Source of the DNA: an uncultured Prevotellaceae bacterium
GTDB lineage: Bacteria > Bacteroidota > Bacteroidia > Bacteroidales > Bacteroidaceae
NCBI GenBank assembly: GCA_946415695.1
Contig: CAMKTM010000104.1
Coordinates: 1 to 8,569, forward strand
Reading direction: 5' to 3'
DNA length: 8,569 nucleotides
In this document: one piece after another, positions 5,812 through 8,569 of the stretch
Layout: every line of letters begins with the position of its first letter
Position numbering within the stretch: position 1 is the first letter of the stretch
Position numbers and translations under genes: made by a program
Notes under the pieces: model-generated
Told to the model about the DNA's origin: nothing
The model's database searches: none
Seen by the model: only the letters and a program-made list of their open reading frames with translations

Positions 5812-7506
5812 ATTGACTTCAAGCAGCATTTCATCGACATTCGCACCTGGAGGTGTCATGGGCAGCACGTTGTCTTCTTCCTTGACGGCGCATTGCAGGA
5901 TGTAAGGCCCGTCGGTGTCGAGCATCACGCGGATGGCAGCGTCGAGGTCCTTGCGGTCGATGACGGTGCGGCAAGGGATGTTGTAGCCGGCGGCAATCTT
6001 CTCGTAGTCGGGGTTGAGCATGGGTGTAAAGGAGTAGCGCTTGTTGAAGAACATGTACTGCCACTGGCGCACGTTGCCCAGGAAGTTGTTGTTCAGCAGT
6101 ATCATCTTCACTGGGATGCGGTTCTCCATGATGGTGCCGAGTTCCTGAATAGTCATTTGGAAGCCGCCGTCGCCGCAGAACATGCAGACTGTTCTGTCGG
6201 GAGCGCCGAAGCAGGCACCCATGGCTGCCGGTATGCCGAAGCCCATCGTGCCGCAGCCGCCGCTGGTCACGACGGAACGGGGCTTGGTGAACTTGAAGTA
6301 GCGACAGCCGAACATCTGGTTCTGCCCGACGTCGGTCACGAGGATGGCTTCGTTGCCAGATGCTTCGCTGACCTTTCGCACTACTTCGCCCATAAGGAGA
6401 GGGCCTTCCGTGGGGTTAAGGGCAGCATCGATGACCTTCGTGTATTCCTTCTCTTCGTAGGGTTTGAAGCCGTCTATCCAAGCCTTGTGAGTGGCTTTCT
6501 CCACGAACTTTGTCACTTCGGGCAAGGTCTGCTTGCAGTCGCCGAGCACGGAGAGTGTGGGCTTCACGTTCTTGCCAAGTTCCGAGGGGTCAATCTCGAA
6601 GTGGATTATCTTAGCTTGCTTGGCGTATGTCTTCAGGTTGCCCGTCACGCGGTCGTCGAAGCGCATACCGACGGCAATGAGCAGGTCGCACTGGTTGGTC
6701 ATTACGTTGGGAGCCAAGTTGCCATGCATTCCGAGCATACCCATGTTGAGCGGATGGTCGGAAGGAGCAGCAGAGAGTCCGAGCAGAGTCGCGCCGAAAG
6801 GTATCTGTGCCTTCTCGCAGAGGTCAAGCAGTTCCTTGTTGGCACCAGCCAGCTCCACACCTTGACCAACGAGCATGAAGGGCTTCACGCTCTCGTTTAT
6901 CATGCGTGCAGCCTTCTCGATAGCACCTTCTTCGGGTTGCGGGTTTGGGTTGTAGCTGCGGATGAAATCGACTTTCTGCGGCGCATACTCTATCATGGCC
7001 GTCTGTGCATTCTTTGCGAAGTCGAGCACCACGGGGCCTGGCCTTCCGCTCTTGGCGATGAAGAAGGCACGTGCCACAGCCCAGGGGATGTCTTCGGCAC
7101 GGCGAATCTGGTAGTTCCACTTCGTGATGGGTTGCGTCACGCCGACCACATCGACTTCTTGAAAAGCGTCTGTGCCAAGCATGGCTGCACCTACCTGACC
7201 GCAGATGACGACCATAGGCGTAGAGTCAATCATGGCATCGGCAACGCCGGTGATGGTGTTCATGGCTCCAGGGCCACTGGTCACGATGGCGCAGCCCACC
7301 TTGCCACTGACGCGGGCATAGCCCTGAGCTGCATGGACGGCAGCCTGTTCGTGACGAACAAGTATGTGATGCAGGGTCTTCTTGTGGTCGTAGAGAGCGT
7401 CGTAGGTTGGCATGATGGCACCGCCAGGGTAGCCAAAGAGAATGTCAACGCCTTCATGCTCAAGGCTCCGCATCAAAGCCTCTGCACCGCTTATCTTTTC
7501 TGTCAT
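5806..7506 (-). CDS. ilvB: Acetolactate synthase catalytic subunit
   Basis: This 566-residue thiamine-diphosphate enzyme joins two pyruvates to acetolactate, or pyruvate and 2-ketobutyrate to acetohydroxybutyrate, the first common step to valine, leucine and isoleucine. It has the N-terminal pyrimidine-binding domain (FGYPGGAI at 24-31, catalytic E53 in RHEQAA), the central domain (about 190-335, with the GMRFDDRVTG motif at 280-289 tied to FAD binding), and the C-terminal cofactor domain with GDG at 445-447 and the NNN at 472-474. W482 in VRQWQ matches the residue that favours 2-ketobutyrate in AHAS enzymes. Length is normal. The start at 7506 gives MTEKISGAEAL, the expected beginning; no strong ribosome binding site is seen. 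It is followed closely by its regulatory subunit. Confidence 0.97.
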   Translation of the reverse strand: MTEKISGAEALMRSLEHEGVDILFGYPGGAIMPTYDALYDHKKTLHHILVRHEQAAVHAAQGYARVSGKVGCAIVTSGPGAMNTITGVADAMIDSTPMVVICGQVGAAMLGTDAFQEVDVVGVTQPITKWNYQIRRAEDIPWAVARAFFIAKSGRPGPVVLDFAKNAQTAMIEYAPQKVDFIRSYNPNPQPEEGAIEKAARMINESVKPFMLVGQGVELAGANKELLDLCEKAQIPFGATLLGLSAAPSDHPLNMGMLGMHGNLAPNVMTNQCDLLIAVGMRFDDRVTGNLKTYAKQAKIIHFEIDPSELGKNVKPTLSVLGDCKQTLPEVTKFVEKATHKAWIDGFKPYEEKEYTKVIDAALNPTEGPLLMGEVVRKVSEASGNEAILVTDVGQNQMFGCRYFKFTKPRSVVTSGGCGTMGFGIPAAMGACFGAPDRTVCMFCGDGGFQMTIQELGTIMENRIPVKMILLNNNFLGNVRQWQYMFFNKRYSFTPMLNPDYEKIAAGYNIPCRTVIDRKDLDAAIRVMLDTDGPYILQCAVKEEDNVLPMTPPGANVDEMLLEVNS

Positions 7507-7521
7507 ATCTGGTTCTTTTAT

Positions 7522-7593
7522 TTCTAGTCTTTCTAGTCAATCTAGTTTATCTAGTTATTCTAGTCAATCTAGTTTCTCTAATCAATCTATGAT
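7522..7593. repeat. 9-bp tandem repeat TCTAGTnnn, eight units, between ilvD and ilvB
   Basis: CTAG starts at 7524, 7533, 7542, 7551, 7560 and 7569, exactly nine bases apart, followed in the same phase by CTAA (7578) and CTAT (7587). Eight units therefore fill nearly the whole ilvD/ilvB gap, and the first (coding sense, ATAGATTGA) includes the last ilvD codons and its stop. ilvB is in the same frame as ilvD, and the array holds four in-frame stops in total (TGA at the ilvD end, then TGA, TAA and TGA). Confidence 0.93.
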
Positions 7594-8569
7594 TCTTACT
7601 CCGCCTTTGTCTGCGCTTGCCACGGATTGGGCATAAGCTCTTAGTGCCTTGCTTACGGGGCGGTTCCTGCGCAGGGGTTGCTGTGGACGAGCTGCGAGTT
7701 CTTCGTCGCTGAGCTTCACGTTGATGCTGCGGCTGGGGATGTCGATGACGATGATGTCACCGTCCTTTATCTTGCCGATGTTGCCGCCGCTGGCTGCTTC
7801 GGGAGAGATGTGTCCGATGCTGAGGCCGCTTGTGCCGCCGGAGAAGCGTCCGTCGGTGATGAGGGCGCATTCTTTGCCCATGTGCATCGACTTGATGTAG
7901 GAGGTCGGGTAGAGCATCTCCTGCATGCCTGGGCCGCCTTTCGGTCCTTCGTGAGTAATGACCACGCAGTCGCCTTTCTTCACCTTGCCGCCAAGAATGC
8001 CTTCGCAAGCGTCCTCCTGAGAGTCGAAGCATACGGCTGGTCCCTCGAAATGCCATAGTTCAGGCGCTACGCCTGCCGTCTTCACCACACAACCATCCTG
8101 TGCGATGTTGCCGAAGAGGACAGCCATGCCGCCATCCTTCATGTAGGCGTGCTCAATGTCGCGGATGCAGCCTTCGGCGCGGTCGGTGTCGAGGGTCTCG
8201 TAGTATGTCTCCTGCGAGCCCATGACGTTCGAGAACTTGCCGCCTGGTGCGCTATAGTATATTTTAGTACAACTAGAATCACTTGTAGGGCTAGTAATGT
8301 CGTATTTAGCAATGTCTTCGCCCAGAGTGGCGCCGTTGACGCGCTTGCAGGTGAGGTCGAGCAGGTTGCCTTTGGCCAGTTCGCCGAGTATGCCGAGAAT
8401 GCCTCCGGCACGGTTTTCTTCCTGAATGCTGTATTTCTGCCAGTTCGGTGAGAGTTTGCAGAGGAAGGGCACCTTGCGCGAGAGGGCGTCGATGTCTTGC
8501 ATCTTGAAGTCCACACCGCCTTCCTGAGCGACGGCAAGCAGATGGAGCACCGTGTTGGTCGATGCGCCC
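7582..8569 (-). CDS. ilvD: Dihydroxy-acid dehydratase, C-terminal part (cut by window edge)
   Basis: The frame is open to the window edge and gives about 328 residues of the roughly 600-residue enzyme. IlvD dehydrates the dihydroxy acids to the keto acids of valine and isoleucine, using an iron-sulfur cluster. The fragment starts GASTNTVLHLLAVA and continues with LSRKVPFLCKLSPNWQKY, RAGGILGILGEL, KDGGMAVLFGN, EGPKGGPGMQEMLYPT and GRFSGGTSGLSIGHISPEAASGG; the last carries the serine taken as catalytic base. It follows the E. coli-type enzyme closely, to the end (ADKGGVRIID). The cluster cysteines lie upstream, outside the window. The stretch at about 8255-8310 is clearly more A/T-rich than its surroundings and codes a divergent loop (ITSPTSDSSCTKIYY). 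It heads the ilv cluster seen here; its own promoter is not in view. Confidence 0.96.
   Translation of the reverse strand, partial: GASTNTVLHLLAVAQEGGVDFKMQDIDALSRKVPFLCKLSPNWQKYSIQEENRAGGILGILGELAKGNLLDLTCKRVNGATLGEDIAKYDITSPTSDSSCTKIYYSAPGGKFSNVMGSQETYYETLDTDRAEGCIRDIEHAYMKDGGMAVLFGNIAQDGCVVKTAGVAPELWHFEGPAVCFDSQEDACEGILGGKVKKGDCVVITHEGPKGGPGMQEMLYPTSYIKSMHMGKECALITDGRFSGGTSGLSIGHISPEAASGGNIGKIKDGDIIVIDIPSRSINVKLSDEELAARPQQPLRRNRPVSKALRAYAQSVASADKGGVRIID

Noticed and set aside
5893..7527. Long plus-strand open frame opposite ilvB
   Set aside because: It is a shadow of ilvB caused by its codon bias; the translation has no domain and the minus strand has a full, conserved enzyme.

Overview
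The window looks like the chromosome of a Bacteroidales bacterium, most likely Prevotella or a close relative. The evidence is a Bacteroidetes-type promoter element (TAACTTTG), acetolactate synthase subunits followed by a FatA-like acyl-ACP thioesterase, an AICAR transformylase start of the kind found in Bacteroidales, and gaps filled with short tandem repeats. All genes called lie on the minus strand, so the window reads from right to left.

Right part (8569 to 4091), branched-chain amino acid cluster: the C-terminal half of ilvD (dihydroxy-acid dehydratase, cut by the window edge), ilvB (acetolactate synthase catalytic subunit), an ilvN-type regulatory subunit with an unusual N-terminal extension of about 95 residues carrying CxxCxxCxxC, and an acyl-ACP thioesterase. 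ilvB and ilvN together make and control acetolactate synthase, and ilvD acts two steps later. No ilvC (the step between) follows the thioesterase. The thioesterase probably ties this cluster to fatty-acid release; that link is inference.

Middle part (4038 to 574), envelope cluster: a membrane protein with two zinc-ribbon motifs, a membrane-anchored SGNH/GDSL hydrolase, and an AlgI/DltB-type MBOAT acyltransferase. The last two form the classic pair for O-acetylation of a cell-surface polymer.

Left part (573 to 1): a gene-free stretch of about 535 bases with two strong palindromic structures, then a promoter and the first 12 codons of a gene that reads like purH (AICAR transformylase).

The protein-coding part is fairly ordinary. 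The unexplained structure lies mainly in the DNA between genes. Four junctions hold four different kinds of short tandem repeat, in three cases starting at the upstream stop codon. The ilvN/thioesterase junction is flanked by an inward-facing pair of GC-rich REP-like hairpins that are themselves translated. The left spacer holds three abutting copies of a 22-bp palindrome and a separate long imperfect inverted repeat. All alignments were made by eye, and no database search was possible.
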